Shown in pieces: positions 9,588-18,905 of a stretch of DNA of 64,000 nt. The stretch covers positions 1 to 64,000 of the forward strand of contig JAGFJA010000027.1 in the NCBI GenBank assembly GCA_024103005.1, read 5' to 3'. Below the pieces are notes generated by a model. It worked only from the letters and a program-made list of their open reading frames with translations. It searched no databases and had not been told where the DNA came from. How positions within the stretch are numbered: position 1 is the first letter of the stretch; the number at the start of each line of letters is the position of its first letter. Origin of the DNA: Saprospiraceae bacterium. Lineage in GTDB: Bacteria > Bacteroidota > Bacteroidia > Chitinophagales > Saprospiraceae. A program made the translations under genes and the position numbers.

Positions 9588-10115
9588 ATGGAGGGTCATA
9601 CCTTGAAAGATAAGAAAGTGAGTGAATCTCGCACAACCATGACTGAGCTTGTAATGCCCAACGATACCAATCCGCTTGGTAACCTCATGGGTGGTAATCT
9701 CATGCGCTGGATGGACATCGTCGCCAGCATCTGCGCAGGAAAGCACTGTGAATCTCATGTGGTAACTGCCAGTGTGGATCACGTTTCCTTTACTCATCCC
9801 ATCCGAATGGGAGATGTGGTAACAATCGAAGCCCAGGTAACACGTGCCTTCAATACTTCTGTAGAAGTACATGTACAAGTATATACCGCCGACTTCAAAG
9901 GCCAGAAACCAAAACGAAGCAATCACGCCTATTTTACTTTTGTTGCCCTGGAAGATGGTACACTGAAGCCTCAGAATGTTCCGCCTGTCCTGCCTCTGAC
10001 TCAGGAAGAAGTGACTCTGTATGAGAATGCCATCAAACGCAGAGAATTACGACTGGTACTGAGTGGGAGAATGAAACCAAGTCAGGCTACCGAACTGAAA
10101 AATATGTTTGAATAA
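9588..10115 (+). CDS. Acyl-CoA thioesterase (hot-dog fold, YciA/BACH type)
   Basis: 175 residues, a single hot-dog domain that hydrolyses acyl-CoA to free acid and CoA in the cytoplasm. The family pattern is clear: TELVMPNDTNPLGNLMGG followed by LMRWMDIVA, with the catalytic Asn/Asp region at the start of the long helix; the stretch ASVDHVSFTHPIRMGDVVTIEAQV; and the final AYFTFVALED strand. Substrate chain length cannot be read from sequence. The gene is single and convergent with the small lipoprotein gene. Confidence 0.93.
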   Translation: MEGHTLKDKKVSESRTTMTELVMPNDTNPLGNLMGGNLMRWMDIVASICAGKHCESHVVTASVDHVSFTHPIRMGDVVTIEAQVTRAFNTSVEVHVQVYTADFKGQKPKRSNHAYFTFVALEDGTLKPQNVPPVLPLTQEEVTLYENAIKRRELRLVLSGRMKPSQATELKNMFE

Positions 10116-10151
10116 GATTCAGACCGATAACTGATAGTTATCTGAGCCAAT

Positions 10152-10556
10152 TTACTTTTTGGTAATAAAGATGACAGACTTATACTGATCGGCCGGAATG
10201 ATTCCCGGATTTTCCGGTATTGGTAAAACCTTGATTAATCTTATATTGTATTTGCCAAGTGTCGTATCCTTTGGCAGAAGTGTCGTGTGCAGATTAAAAA
10301 GATGCTCCCGGTCATTTTCATAAAACGTGAAAAGTGGGGCAGCATCACCTTCCCAGAAACAATCTGTCTTTGTAGGACATCTGGAATCTTCCGTCATTTC
10401 GACCATTTTGAGTTTTATATTCTCATCATCGTTGGACAATATAGTATTATTGGCAATGGTTACCTCCGTATTCAGCGGAAGTGAATCATTGACGATGGCA
10501 TCTTTCTGACAAAGTGTGAGTACAAAGGCAAATCCAATCAGAAACAGATATTTCAT
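10152..10556 (-). CDS. Small lipoprotein of unknown function
   Basis: 134 residues. An N-terminal hydrophobic segment ends in a lipobox-like LTLC. The body has the pattern E-D-S-R-C-P-T-K-T-D-C-F-W-E-G-D-A, a Cys-x5-Cys-x-W-x-G-x-A motif seen in many small exported Bacteroidota proteins. The two cysteines probably form a disulfide. No enzymatic motif is present. It ends 36 bases from the convergent thioesterase gene; a GATAAC/GTTATC inverted repeat (10126-10142) lies between the stops, without an obvious T-tract. Confidence 0.75.
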   Translation of the reverse strand: MKYLFLIGFAFVLTLCQKDAIVNDSLPLNTEVTIANNTILSNDDENIKLKMVEMTEDSRCPTKTDCFWEGDAAPLFTFYENDREHLFNLHTTLLPKDTTLGKYNIRLIKVLPIPENPGIIPADQYKSVIFITKK

Positions 10557-10634
10557 TCAGACAATAAAAAAGTTGATTATAAATATATAACGGTATCTCG
10601 GTTGCAAAAGTTGGGTATCCGTTTTACTTTTGTG

Positions 10635-11555
10635 TTAACGGACGGCAGTGACTGTGTAGCCAGCTTTCCGCAAAAGTTGTATAACTCCGTTTTGTCCGCC
10701 AAGGTGTCCGGCTCCTACTGCAAAGAAAGTTGGTTGTGCTGCCATCATTTTCTCCATAACTCCGATCCAGCGTTCATTCCTGTTTTTGATAAAATTATCC
10801 ATGAATTTTGTGTCTGCTATTTCGGAGGAGGATTCGATAATTTGGTTGAGCCCTTCAATGTCCTGATTTAAATACAGAGCAACAAGAATATCGTATTGCA
10901 TTGAATCCGGGTTTTTGACAGCTTCTACCAGCATCTTAGCCTGTTCCTTCAAAGGTACGGCATCGATTGCCGCTATCTGGTCGTCTATCGTTTCCAGTCC
11001 GCCGATAGTCTTACCTTCTTTATTAGCTTTTTCAGACAGTTTTATTTCATAAGCAACACTGGAAACAGTATCTGTTCCCATGTCGGTAATCAAAGACGAC
11101 AGAAACATTGGTTTGATATTTTTAAGCATAAAAAAAGGCAAACCGCTTTGAGTAATTTTTTCTTCCAGCAACTTATAATCATCTTCACTAACCAAATCTT
11201 TGAGGGTTGTTGTATCAGGCATCTTCATTTTTCCCCACAATACCTGTATCTGGTCAAATTGCTCCATAATGTTCATATCAATCTCAAACACAATGTGGCT
11301 GCAATTTTCGAAGGCTTGATTCATTTTTTCCGTGAAAAAATATTTATCCTCCGGGATAAGATGGATGGTCCCGAATAGATAACTGGGTTTTTCTAATTTT
11401 TTGCCTTCTATTTTCCAAAGTAATGAATTTTCATCGGGTTTGACATCTACTTTGATTTTATGAAGAGTTTGTGCAGTGCAACCTGTATTTATAACTGAAA
11501 GCAGGATAACGATAAGGATGAATTGATTTAACTTTTGTAGAGTAGGGAATGGCAT
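10635..11555 (-). CDS. TraB/GumN family protein
   Basis: 306 residues. The signal sequence has a lipobox (INTGC), so this is probably a lipoprotein. The TraB/GumN core begins with SLLWKIEGKKLEKPSYLFGTIHLIP, including the conserved G-T-x-H motif, and ends with FFAVGAGHLGGQNGVIQLLRKAGYTV, including the conserved G-A-x-H. The two motifs form the putative metal-binding active site of this protease-like superfamily; a catalytic activity is proposed but not firmly established for most members. It lies 57 bases downstream of rlmB on the same strand. Confidence 0.93.
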   Translation of the reverse strand: MPFPTLQKLNQFILIVILLSVINTGCTAQTLHKIKVDVKPDENSLLWKIEGKKLEKPSYLFGTIHLIPEDKYFFTEKMNQAFENCSHIVFEIDMNIMEQFDQIQVLWGKMKMPDTTTLKDLVSEDDYKLLEEKITQSGLPFFMLKNIKPMFLSSLITDMGTDTVSSVAYEIKLSEKANKEGKTIGGLETIDDQIAAIDAVPLKEQAKMLVEAVKNPDSMQYDILVALYLNQDIEGLNQIIESSSEIADTKFMDNFIKNRNERWIGVMEKMMAAQPTFFAVGAGHLGGQNGVIQLLRKAGYTVTAVR

Positions 11556-11612
11556 TGTATTTTTTAATGTTAATTCAGGTAAACTTTGTGTTGATGATTT
11601 CTTGATATACTG

Positions 11613-12362
11613 TTATTGGTTAAAATTTCTTTTAAGGATGGTTTGATATATGATGATTCCACAGGCTACGCTAACATTGTATGAGTCGAGCTTATCATTC
11701 TGAGGTATGCTGAAAATGGCGTCAGCCCTGCTTTCCAGCGGTCTTGATACACCCGTTTTTTCAGAACCCATCACGATACAGCACGCTTCATTCAAGTTGA
11801 GCTCATGGAGATAAACGGATTTATTCATGCCGGATACAAATAGTTGTATGCCTTGTTCTGCCAGATGGTCAGCTGCATCGGCTAGAGAATTGACCTTGCA
11901 TACGGGTATATGTGCCAGGGCACCTGCAGAAGCTTTCATGGCATCAGAGGTGACACTTACACTGTTGGAAGCCGGAATTATGATGCCATGACAGCCACCC
12001 AGTAGTGCCGACCGGGCGATGGCTCCAAAGTTTCGTACATCCGTCATCTGGTCGAGCATGATCAGAAATGGAACTTGATTGGCAGCTTTAATTTTTTGCA
12101 GAATATGATCCAGATCACTGTATTCAAAGTCATTGATATAGGCGACTACACCTTGGTGATTACCATTGACCAGACGATTCAGTTTTTCTCTGGGAACATA
12201 GGCAAGGTCTATATTTCTGGACTTAATTACATTTCTGATTTCCTTTTCGAAATCTCTGTCCCCGCCGGATAAAAGGAAGATTTTCTCGATGGAATTTTTG
12301 GATTTCAACGCTTCCAATACAGGTTGTCTGCCATATATATATGAAGTAGATTGATTATTCAT
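11613..12362 (-). CDS. rlmB: 23S rRNA (guanosine-2'-O-)-methyltransferase, TrmH/SpoU family
   Basis: 249 residues. An N-terminal L30e-like substrate-binding domain (YIYGRQPVLEALKSKNSIEKIFL) is followed by a SPOUT methyltransferase domain from about residue 95. The three SPOUT motifs are present: DQMTDVRNFGAIARSA, IVMGSEKTGVSRP, and IPQNDKLDSYNVSVACGIIIYQ. The family methylates G2251 of 23S rRNA in E. coli (RlmB); other members modify other sites, so the exact nucleotide is inferred. It lies upstream of the TraB-like gene. Confidence 0.9.
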   Translation of the reverse strand: MNNQSTSYIYGRQPVLEALKSKNSIEKIFLLSGGDRDFEKEIRNVIKSRNIDLAYVPREKLNRLVNGNHQGVVAYINDFEYSDLDHILQKIKAANQVPFLIMLDQMTDVRNFGAIARSALLGGCHGIIIPASNSVSVTSDAMKASAGALAHIPVCKVNSLADAADHLAEQGIQLFVSGMNKSVYLHELNLNEACCIVMGSEKTGVSRPLESRADAIFSIPQNDKLDSYNVSVACGIIIYQTILKRNFNQ

Positions 12363-12398
12363 AAGGTTTTATTTTTTTAATATAAAATAAATTAGTGG

Positions 12399-12406
12399 TA
12401 TCTTTG
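12399..12406 (+). promoter_or_regulatory. Bacteroidota -7 promoter element for the M36 protease gene
   Basis: TATCTTTG matches TAnnTTTG exactly, 45 bases before the ATG at 12452. Confidence 0.45.
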
Positions 12407-12451
12407 GATTTCATTATAGTTTGCTAAATAAAATATCTAAAAGTTTACAAA

Positions 12452-15400
12452 ATGGTCCAAAAATTCATGACATGTTTTTTTGTGTCATTGTTATTTTTCC
12501 TGTTTGGTTTACAAGCCTCGGGACAAAATGCACTAATTGACACAAAGGTAAAAAATGAAATCTTACACAACCCGAATAAATTTGGTTTAAGTGCAGATGA
12601 TGCACAACAACTGCTGGTAGTCAATAGCTATACGGATAAAAAACGTGGGATAGGTTATTGCTATGTGCTTCAGACGCTGGATGATATCCCGGTTTACAAT
12701 GCCCTCACCACTTTTTATGTCAACAAACAAGGTCAGGTCGGTACAGTGAAAAGCAATTTTATTCAAAGCTCTTCCTTTATCAGATCGGGTAGTCGTGCTG
12801 ATGCCTTTAGTGCAGAAGATGCAGTTAGAAGTGCAGCTATTTCATGTGGAATAGTCAATCCACAGACGAAACTTATAGAATCAAGAGGAGATAAGTCAGT
12901 ATTGTCCGGAGGAAATATTTCAGAGAATGATATAGAGCCTCATTTTACCTGGTTTATATCTAAGGATAAACTTATTTTAGGTTATGAGATGCAGATTAAA
13001 ATGATTGGTGAAATGGATCATTATCAGATTATTGTGAGCGCCGAAGATGGAAGCATACTGAATAAGTTTAATTACAAATTGTCATGTAAATTTGACGGCC
13101 CCAATCAGTATGCCAATCACAGTCACAGTCACAGTGATAACTGTATGGATCATGAAAGTATAATAGTTCAACGACCGGATAATCAGCCTGCACCTCCACC
13201 TGCCCTTGAATCCAGTTCATATCGCGTATTTGAATTGCCTTTAGAAGCTCCGAGCTTTGGTTCTTCTACTTTGGCAGTAAGTCCTTATGACCCGGAGGCA
13301 TCTCCTTATGGATGGCATGATATGGATGGTAAAGAAGGAGTGGATAATACAACCTTGCAGGGGAATAATGCCTATGCTTTTAATGATAATGATGGCAATT
13401 ATCTGGCAGATGAAGAGGTCGATGGTGGCAATGATCTTATTTTTGACAAGACATTTGACCAGAGTCTTGAACCACAGGAGTCAAAAGCAGCCGCTGCCGT
13501 TAACCTGTTTTATATGGTCAATAAGATGCATGATTTTTCCTACCACTATGGATTTGATGAGCAGGCAGGAAACTTTCAATTGAATAATTACGGTAATGGC
13601 GGACAGGGAGGAGACTTTGTAAAAGCTATGTCTCAGTTTGGCAATGCATCAGGTGATTATAAAAATAATGCAGATTTTTCTACCCCAGAGGACGGGAAAA
13701 ATGGCCAGATGCGTATGTTTCTTTGGGATAACGGATCAAATAAATTTCAAATAGTCGCTCCGAATAATATTGCCGGTGGTTACGAAGTAGGTGATGCTTC
13801 CTTTGGTGCTCCAATTACAAAAGATAAAATAGAAGCAGAAGTTGTCCTGGCAAAGGATTTGACAGGCGGTAATTCCTATTTTTGCGGGGAAGCTAAGAAT
13901 GCTGACCAAATGGCGGGAAAGATTGTTGCTATTGACCGGGGAAGTTGTGATTTTTCTCAAAAAGTTTATAATGCCCAACAGGCAGGAGCTGTTGCAGTGA
14001 TTATCATTAATTTTGAAGATCAGATTATTGGCATGGCGAGTGGTGCTAACGGTGATTTAGTGACAATTCCTTCCGTTTTTGTTAATAAGACAGTAGGCGA
14101 TAAGATAAAAATAGCCCTGGCTAGTGGAGAACAAGTAATTGCGAAGTTTCAGCTTCCTGACAATACCGGACCTTCACTTTTAGATGCTTCTTATGACAAT
14201 GGCGTCATTGCCCATGAGTATGGACACGGAATTTCAATCCGATTAACAGGTGGGCCTCAAAATTCAGGATGTCTGGGATCTGCCGAGCAGATGGGTGAGG
14301 GCTGGAGTGACTTTATGGCTCTGGTCACCTCCAAAAGACCGGGAGATAAAGGTACTGATGCAAGAGGAATCGGTACTTATGTTCAGGCTCAGCCGACTAC
14401 CGGATCGGGAATAAGACGTTTCCCATACAGTACGGACATGACCGTCTGTCCCAATACTTTTGAAGATGTGGCAAAAGTCTCAGGGCCGCATGCTATCGGT
14501 GAGATATGGTGTGATATGATATGGGATCTTTACTGGGCGATGATTGATAAATATGGTGATGATGGATTATTGTGGGGTGGAAATGGTGGTAACAGCAAGG
14601 CGATAGAACTTGTATTCCAGGCTATGAAGATACAACCCTGCGGTGTAGGTTTTGAAAGCGGTAGGGATGCTATATTGGCAGCTGATTCACTGCTTTATGG
14701 CGGTGAAAACCAATGTTTGATTTGGGAAGTATTTGCTCGTCGAGGATTAGGCTTCCATGCGGATGGCGGCTCAAGCAATTCACTTTCAGACAATATTGTG
14801 GATTTCACCCCTAACTTGTTCTGCCTTGATAAAGTTGAATTGAATAAGGAAGTTACCAAGGAGGTTGATCCGGGAGGCGAAATTGAAGTTAAGTTGAATC
14901 TGGTCTCTTATAAAGTGGAAACAGCAAAGAATATCCGGGTGGATGATGTTATACCCGAGCATACCTCTTACATAGACGGTTCCGGAGGGACATACAGTAA
15001 TGGGGTAGTGACCTTTAAGTTAGATTCACTGGTTTCTTCCGGTAGTCATACATTTACTTATAAAATAAAAGTAGATGATGATTATGCATCTAAGCTATTG
15101 TACAAGGAGGGTTTTGAACAGGAATTTGAGTTCCCTGAAGGTGATTGGTATAATAATATCCAAGAAGGAAATGTATTCTTCGAGTTTCAGGAAGGAGTGG
15201 GAGAAGATGGCTCCAATGCTTACGTTATTCCGTCTCTCACAGGAGATTATAAAACGGCTTTTGAAAAAGGTACTCCAGTAATAGTTGCCGGTGCTCAACC
15301 GTATCTGGTTTTGGATCATAAGTATAATACTCAGGGATCAATAGATGGTGGCAATATCCAATATACAGAAGACGGAGATTCTTGGAAGGCTTTTGACCAT

Positions 15401-16000
15401 GAGGTTGTGAGAGGTAGATATCCTGGATATATGGCCTATGAAAGTTTTACCATTCCGAATTCACCCGGATTTAGTGGTGATTCCAAGGGTTGGGTACATA
15501 GCTTTGTCGATCTGAAGAGCTTTGATACCAAGGGTCTGCAGTATAGATTTTTCTATGGAGCTTCTGACGGCGATGCCACACTCGACAATTGGTATATCAA
15601 CAACCTTGAAATGGTAGATGCAGTATTTATCAATAGTCAGGCTTGTGTATCAGTAGATGGAGGTCCGGAAGAATGTGTTGAAGCACCTGAATTGGGTACA
15701 TACGTGAAACATAACGGTGTATTATCCACAGGTAAGGCATCCGGTCAAAACATAGTTAGCTCAATCTTCCCCAACCCCGGAAATGGAAGTTTAAACATAA
15801 GCTGGAGGCAAACTCCCGGCCAGCGAATGGATATAACTATCTATGATGCTTCAGGAAGGGTAGTCGCTTCTGCACAAAGACAAAGTTCTGTAGAAGTGAA
15901 TATCGCCAATGTCAACTTAGAGAAATTGTCAGATGGTGTTTATTTTGTTCAGTTAAAAAATGAACAGGGCATCTCAACACATAAGTACATTAAGTTCTAA
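12452..16000 (+). CDS. Large secreted M36 (fungalysin-type) metalloprotease with PA insert and T9SS sorting domain
   Basis: 1182 residues. Signal peptide 1-25 (ending ASGQ), then an FTP/PepSY-like propeptide to about 210 and a His/Ser-rich linker near 220. The M36 catalytic region contains the zinc motif HEYGH (His588, Glu589, His592), with GEGWSDF downstream supplying the third ligand. A protease-associated (PA) domain is inserted at about 440-570 (AGKIVAIDRGSCDFSQKVYNAQQAGAVAVI). A DUF11-like beta-sandwich lies at about 815-905, followed by a jelly-roll-like region. Residues from about 1105 to the end form a type A T9SS sorting domain (SIFPNPGNGSLNISW ... LSDGVYFVQL ... KYIKF). It should degrade proteins at the cell surface or outside the cell. 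Single-gene unit with its own promoter and terminator. Confidence 0.96.
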   Translation: MVQKFMTCFFVSLLFFLFGLQASGQNALIDTKVKNEILHNPNKFGLSADDAQQLLVVNSYTDKKRGIGYCYVLQTLDDIPVYNALTTFYVNKQGQVGTVKSNFIQSSSFIRSGSRADAFSAEDAVRSAAISCGIVNPQTKLIESRGDKSVLSGGNISENDIEPHFTWFISKDKLILGYEMQIKMIGEMDHYQIIVSAEDGSILNKFNYKLSCKFDGPNQYANHSHSHSDNCMDHESIIVQRPDNQPAPPPALESSSYRVFELPLEAPSFGSSTLAVSPYDPEASPYGWHDMDGKEGVDNTTLQGNNAYAFNDNDGNYLADEEVDGGNDLIFDKTFDQSLEPQESKAAAAVNLFYMVNKMHDFSYHYGFDEQAGNFQLNNYGNGGQGGDFVKAMSQFGNASGDYKNNADFSTPEDGKNGQMRMFLWDNGSNKFQIVAPNNIAGGYEVGDASFGAPITKDKIEAEVVLAKDLTGGNSYFCGEAKNADQMAGKIVAIDRGSCDFSQKVYNAQQAGAVAVIIINFEDQIIGMASGANGDLVTIPSVFVNKTVGDKIKIALASGEQVIAKFQLPDNTGPSLLDASYDNGVIAHEYGHGISIRLTGGPQNSGCLGSAEQMGEGWSDFMALVTSKRPGDKGTDARGIGTYVQAQPTTGSGIRRFPYSTDMTVCPNTFEDVAKVSGPHAIGEIWCDMIWDLYWAMIDKYGDDGLLWGGNGGNSKAIELVFQAMKIQPCGVGFESGRDAILAADSLLYGGENQCLIWEVFARRGLGFHADGGSSNSLSDNIVDFTPNLFCLDKVELNKEVTKEVDPGGEIEVKLNLVSYKVETAKNIRVDDVIPEHTSYIDGSGGTYSNGVVTFKLDSLVSSGSHTFTYKIKVDDDYASKLLYKEGFEQEFEFPEGDWYNNIQEGNVFFEFQEGVGEDGSNAYVIPSLTGDYKTAFEKGTPVIVAGAQPYLVLDHKYNTQGSIDGGNIQYTEDGDSWKAFDHEVVRGRYPGYMAYESFTIPNSPGFSGDSKGWVHSFVDLKSFDTKGLQYRFFYGASDGDATLDNWYINNLEMVDAVFINSQACVSVDGGPEECVEAPELGTYVKHNGVLSTGKASGQNIVSSIFPNPGNGSLNISWRQTPGQRMDITIYDASGRVVASAQRQSSVEVNIANVNLEKLSDGVYFVQLKNEQGISTHKYIKF

Positions 16001-16021
16001 ATTTTAATAACTTTTCATTGA

Positions 16022-16055
16022 AAGGGGAATGCCATGAGGTGTTCCCCTTTTTTTA
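16022..16055 (+). terminator. Rho-independent terminator of the M36 gene
   Basis: AAGGGGAA (16022-16029) pairs with TTCCCCTT (16042-16049) around a 12-base loop and runs into a T-tract. It begins 22 bases after the M36 stop codon. Confidence 0.85.
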
Positions 16056-16689
16056 AGATTATATCAATATATTTATGTATGATTTTTTATCCGGTTATGA
16101 ATAATCGTATTTTTCACAGCTATTATGATGTTTCGTTTTTATTTCTCCATTTAGATAGGATTCCTAATGCTTCCTAAGGTCTTACATATACTTTTTCCAT
16201 CATGATTTCATGATATCATTCAACAGCGGATATTATGCTGATTTTTTTCAATAAGCGCATTTGTTGACAAGCCGGGTTTGTTTTGGAGATTTGGCTTATT
16301 TGTAACTTCCGATAATGCAAACATGAAAAAGGTTTTTTGTTCTGGTTTATTTTGCGGATGGGGAAGGAGGAATAAATTTCCGGATCTTATTTTGGATTCA
16401 AATTGCCGGGCATCAAAGCATTTATAACTGTTAAATGGTTAAATTCATCCTATTTATCCCGAAAATAGTTAAAAAGAATCAGTTGATAACATGGGGCTGA
16501 TTTGCTTTTGAAGCAAGATTTCTGATAGAGCAGGAAATATACCTTAAATAAATATGGGATAAAAGGACTGGTATGCCTTATACGATTTACTTTAGATTAA
16601 TCGAAAATTATATTCAACCTTGCATTAGATACTGTTGCATGTCCTTAGCTAGGGTCACTGAGTGAGGAGGAAAGGATTAAAATCTAAGC
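16056..16689. other. 634-base gene-free region between convergent genes
   Basis: AT-rich, with stops in all frames; the longest stretches encode only a few tens of residues and look random. No tRNA, repeat or conserved RNA was recognised. It lies between the 3' ends of the M36 and M23 genes and is long for a convergent spacer, so it may hold decayed sequence. Confidence 0.5.
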
Positions 16690-18012
16690 TTATGGGTTGA
16701 TTAAAAATAAGTCGTCTTCGCTCATTTTTACAACGGTCTCACCCGGTAGCGGTTTGCCGATAGCAGCTAATTTGCCTAGCATTTCGTTGCGCACAACTCT
16801 GAATTCTGACTGACTGCTCCCGGGAATAGGATTAGGGGCGGGCAGTTTGCAGGATTTAGGATTGACCTGTACGCCATTTTTCCAGAACCTGAAACAAACA
16901 TGAGGTCCGGTTGCAAGTCCGGTGGACCCGACATATCCGATGACCTGACCTTGACGTACGCGTTGTCCCCTTCTTTGGTGTTTTGGAAATCTGGACATGT
17001 GAAGATATTGAGTAGAGTATGTCCTGTCGTGTTTTATTTTCACATAATTCCCGTTTCCGCCGCTATATCCCTGTGCTTCTATTACCCCATCAGCAACAGC
17101 CAGGATGGGAGTCCCGGTAGGAGCTGCATAATCAGTACCAAAGTGGGGTACGACTTTATTTAAAATCGGATGTAATCTGTTGCGTGAGAATTTGGAAGTA
17201 ATTCTTGCATACTTTAAAGGCGCTGCCAAAAAAGTCTTTTTCATAGGTCTTCCTTCCTGGTCAAAATAGCCTTTATACTTTCCATTGTCAAAATAGAAAA
17301 CATATTTTTCTCCCAGGCGACCTTTATAATATGCTGCCAGTAATCGTCCGGCGTCAACTTCCTGACCTTCTATGACATTTTTCTCATAAACCAGTTTTAT
17401 AATATCTCCCTTACCTGCACGGCTCATATCCATGGCGCATTCCATGGCATCTTCCATCTGGCTGGCAAGATCTGTATCCATATTGTATTTTTTAATGGTC
17501 TGCCATAAGGAACCATCCATAACTCCCGATACGACTTCAACACTTTTTTCAATTGGTAATTCGACACTGCGAACGTTATCCGGATTTTTTAAATCAAGCA
17601 CTACATATCTGTAAACACTTGGGTAAAAGGCAATGTATCTGGGCTCATTGGTGAGTTCGTCTTTCAAAACAGTCAACTCCAGGCCGGGATGGATAATACG
17701 TGGGTTGATATATTTTTTGCTTGCATCGGCAATGTTAAATGCATCTTTTACCTCGGGAGTATATTGAGAAAGTAAATTAATGAGCGTCTCACCCGGCTTT
17801 ACGGTTACAGTTTCTGTAGCAAATGTATCAAGAGCAAAACCGAATTTTAAATTTGGCGCCTTAATGTTAAAACTACCTAATGTAGAAATTTTATTTTTGT
17901 TGTATTTAGCTGAAAGGTCGAAATTATTTGGTAGAAGTTTTGACAGGATCAACGATGATAAAATAAACGTAAAAGCTAATCCCGTATGCTTAATCAAATT
18001 ATTTGTATTCAC
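16690..18012 (-). CDS. M23 family peptidoglycan endopeptidase-like protein with LysM-like N-terminal region
   Basis: 440 residues. A signal anchor lies at about residues 10-28. An OapA/LysM-like region (VKPGETLINLLSQY and a second module) reaches about residue 250. The lytic M23/LytM domain covers about 270-395: KYARITSKFSRNRLHPILNKVVPHFGTDYAAPTGTPI has the first zinc ligands (H-x3-D), and QYLHMSRF the next histidine. The last ligand motif, normally H-x-H, reads GPHVCFRFWKNG, with Cys replacing the second His. I recall this variant in other Bacteroidota proteins; it may alter metal binding or mark a non-catalytic regulator of cell-wall hydrolysis. Monocistronic. Confidence 0.92.
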   Translation of the reverse strand: MNTNNLIKHTGLAFTFILSSLILSKLLPNNFDLSAKYNKNKISTLGSFNIKAPNLKFGFALDTFATETVTVKPGETLINLLSQYTPEVKDAFNIADASKKYINPRIIHPGLELTVLKDELTNEPRYIAFYPSVYRYVVLDLKNPDNVRSVELPIEKSVEVVSGVMDGSLWQTIKKYNMDTDLASQMEDAMECAMDMSRAGKGDIIKLVYEKNVIEGQEVDAGRLLAAYYKGRLGEKYVFYFDNGKYKGYFDQEGRPMKKTFLAAPLKYARITSKFSRNRLHPILNKVVPHFGTDYAAPTGTPILAVADGVIEAQGYSGGNGNYVKIKHDRTYSTQYLHMSRFPKHQRRGQRVRQGQVIGYVGSTGLATGPHVCFRFWKNGVQVNPKSCKLPAPNPIPGSSQSEFRVVRNEMLGKLAAIGKPLPGETVVKMSEDDLFLINP

Positions 18013-18268
18013 TCGCTAGTAATATATTGAAAGTAATAAAGTCGCTTAAAAAGTGTAAAAGTACACATAGATTTGGAAAAATAAAATTAACAATCAATTA
18101 TTATATTATGTTTTTTATAAAAAATTGAAATTATGTTTTGTTGATAAGAGCTTATATATTTAATAACTTTGATAACACTTTATGAATCAATCATATATTT
18201 TCTTTTGTAAAGAAATTCTATATATATTGTTAAATATTCGTTTCTTGCAAAATTATTTGGTGTAAGTT

Positions 18269-18889
18269 ATGGTAAGTTTATTGTTAGCTACAGTTATACT
18301 GAGCTTTATTCACGCCCTTATCCCCAACCATTGGCTGCCCTTGGTGGCTGTTTCAAGAGCAGAAAAATGGTCAGGCAGAGATGTTTTGATCGTTGGATTT
18401 GCATCGGCTTTTGCCCATGTGTTGGGGACAATTATACTAGGTATTTTATTAGGCCTGGTTGGTGTTAAACTTTCCAATACCTTTGAATTATATGCACATA
18501 TTATAGCCCCCGTCATTTTAATTGTATTGGGTCTGATTTATTTTTCATTGAACTCACCGCACCAACATGCATCGGCAGAGAGCGGAGTCAATCTATACAA
18601 AAGAAACAAGAAACGATGGATTCTTGTCTTTGTCGGACTTATGTTTTTATCTCCCTGCCTGGAAGTGGAATCCATCTTTCTTACAGCAGGCGGATATGGG
18701 CTCAACAGTGTTTTATTGCTTTCTTTGGTGTATGGTATCTGCAGCATTTTTTCTATTGTGGTGATGATTTATTTGGTTCACAAAGGTAGTCATCTTGTTC
18801 GTAGCAATGAATTTATTGAGCACAATGAAAAAAAGATTACGGGAATGGTACTGATTGTGATTGGCTTGATTTCATTTTTTCTGCATTAA
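18269..18889 (+). CDS. Polytopic membrane protein, nickel/cobalt-transporter-like (RcnA/UreH/HupE-like)
   Basis: 206 residues with about six hydrophobic helices. The first helix contains a His-rich signature (SFIHALIPNHWLPLVAVSRAEKWS). A short loop with HQHA separates the two halves, and a later helix has LMFLSPCLEVESIFL. The H-x-(x)n-H-W arrangement in helix 1 and the two three-helix halves resemble the NiCoT/RcnA/UreH superfamily of small metal transporters, but no single family signature is decisive. The nuclease-like gene starts 16 bases after its stop, suggesting co-transcription. Confident as a membrane protein; metal transport is inference. Confidence 0.7.
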   Translation: MVSLLLATVILSFIHALIPNHWLPLVAVSRAEKWSGRDVLIVGFASAFAHVLGTIILGILLGLVGVKLSNTFELYAHIIAPVILIVLGLIYFSLNSPHQHASAESGVNLYKRNKKRWILVFVGLMFLSPCLEVESIFLTAGGYGLNSVLLLSLVYGICSIFSIVVMIYLVHKGSHLVRSNEFIEHNEKKITGMVLIVIGLISFFLH

Positions 18890-18905
18890 TTAATAACCTG
18901 GACAT

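Noticed and set aside
9585..9926. A 113-residue minus-strand frame opposite the thioesterase
   Set aside because: Shadow of a well-recognised gene; His/Cys/Tyr-rich and without any family features.
10126..10142. GATAAC/GTTATC inverted repeat as a terminator between convergent genes
   Set aside because: The stem is only 6 bp and A/T-rich, and no T-tract follows on either strand.
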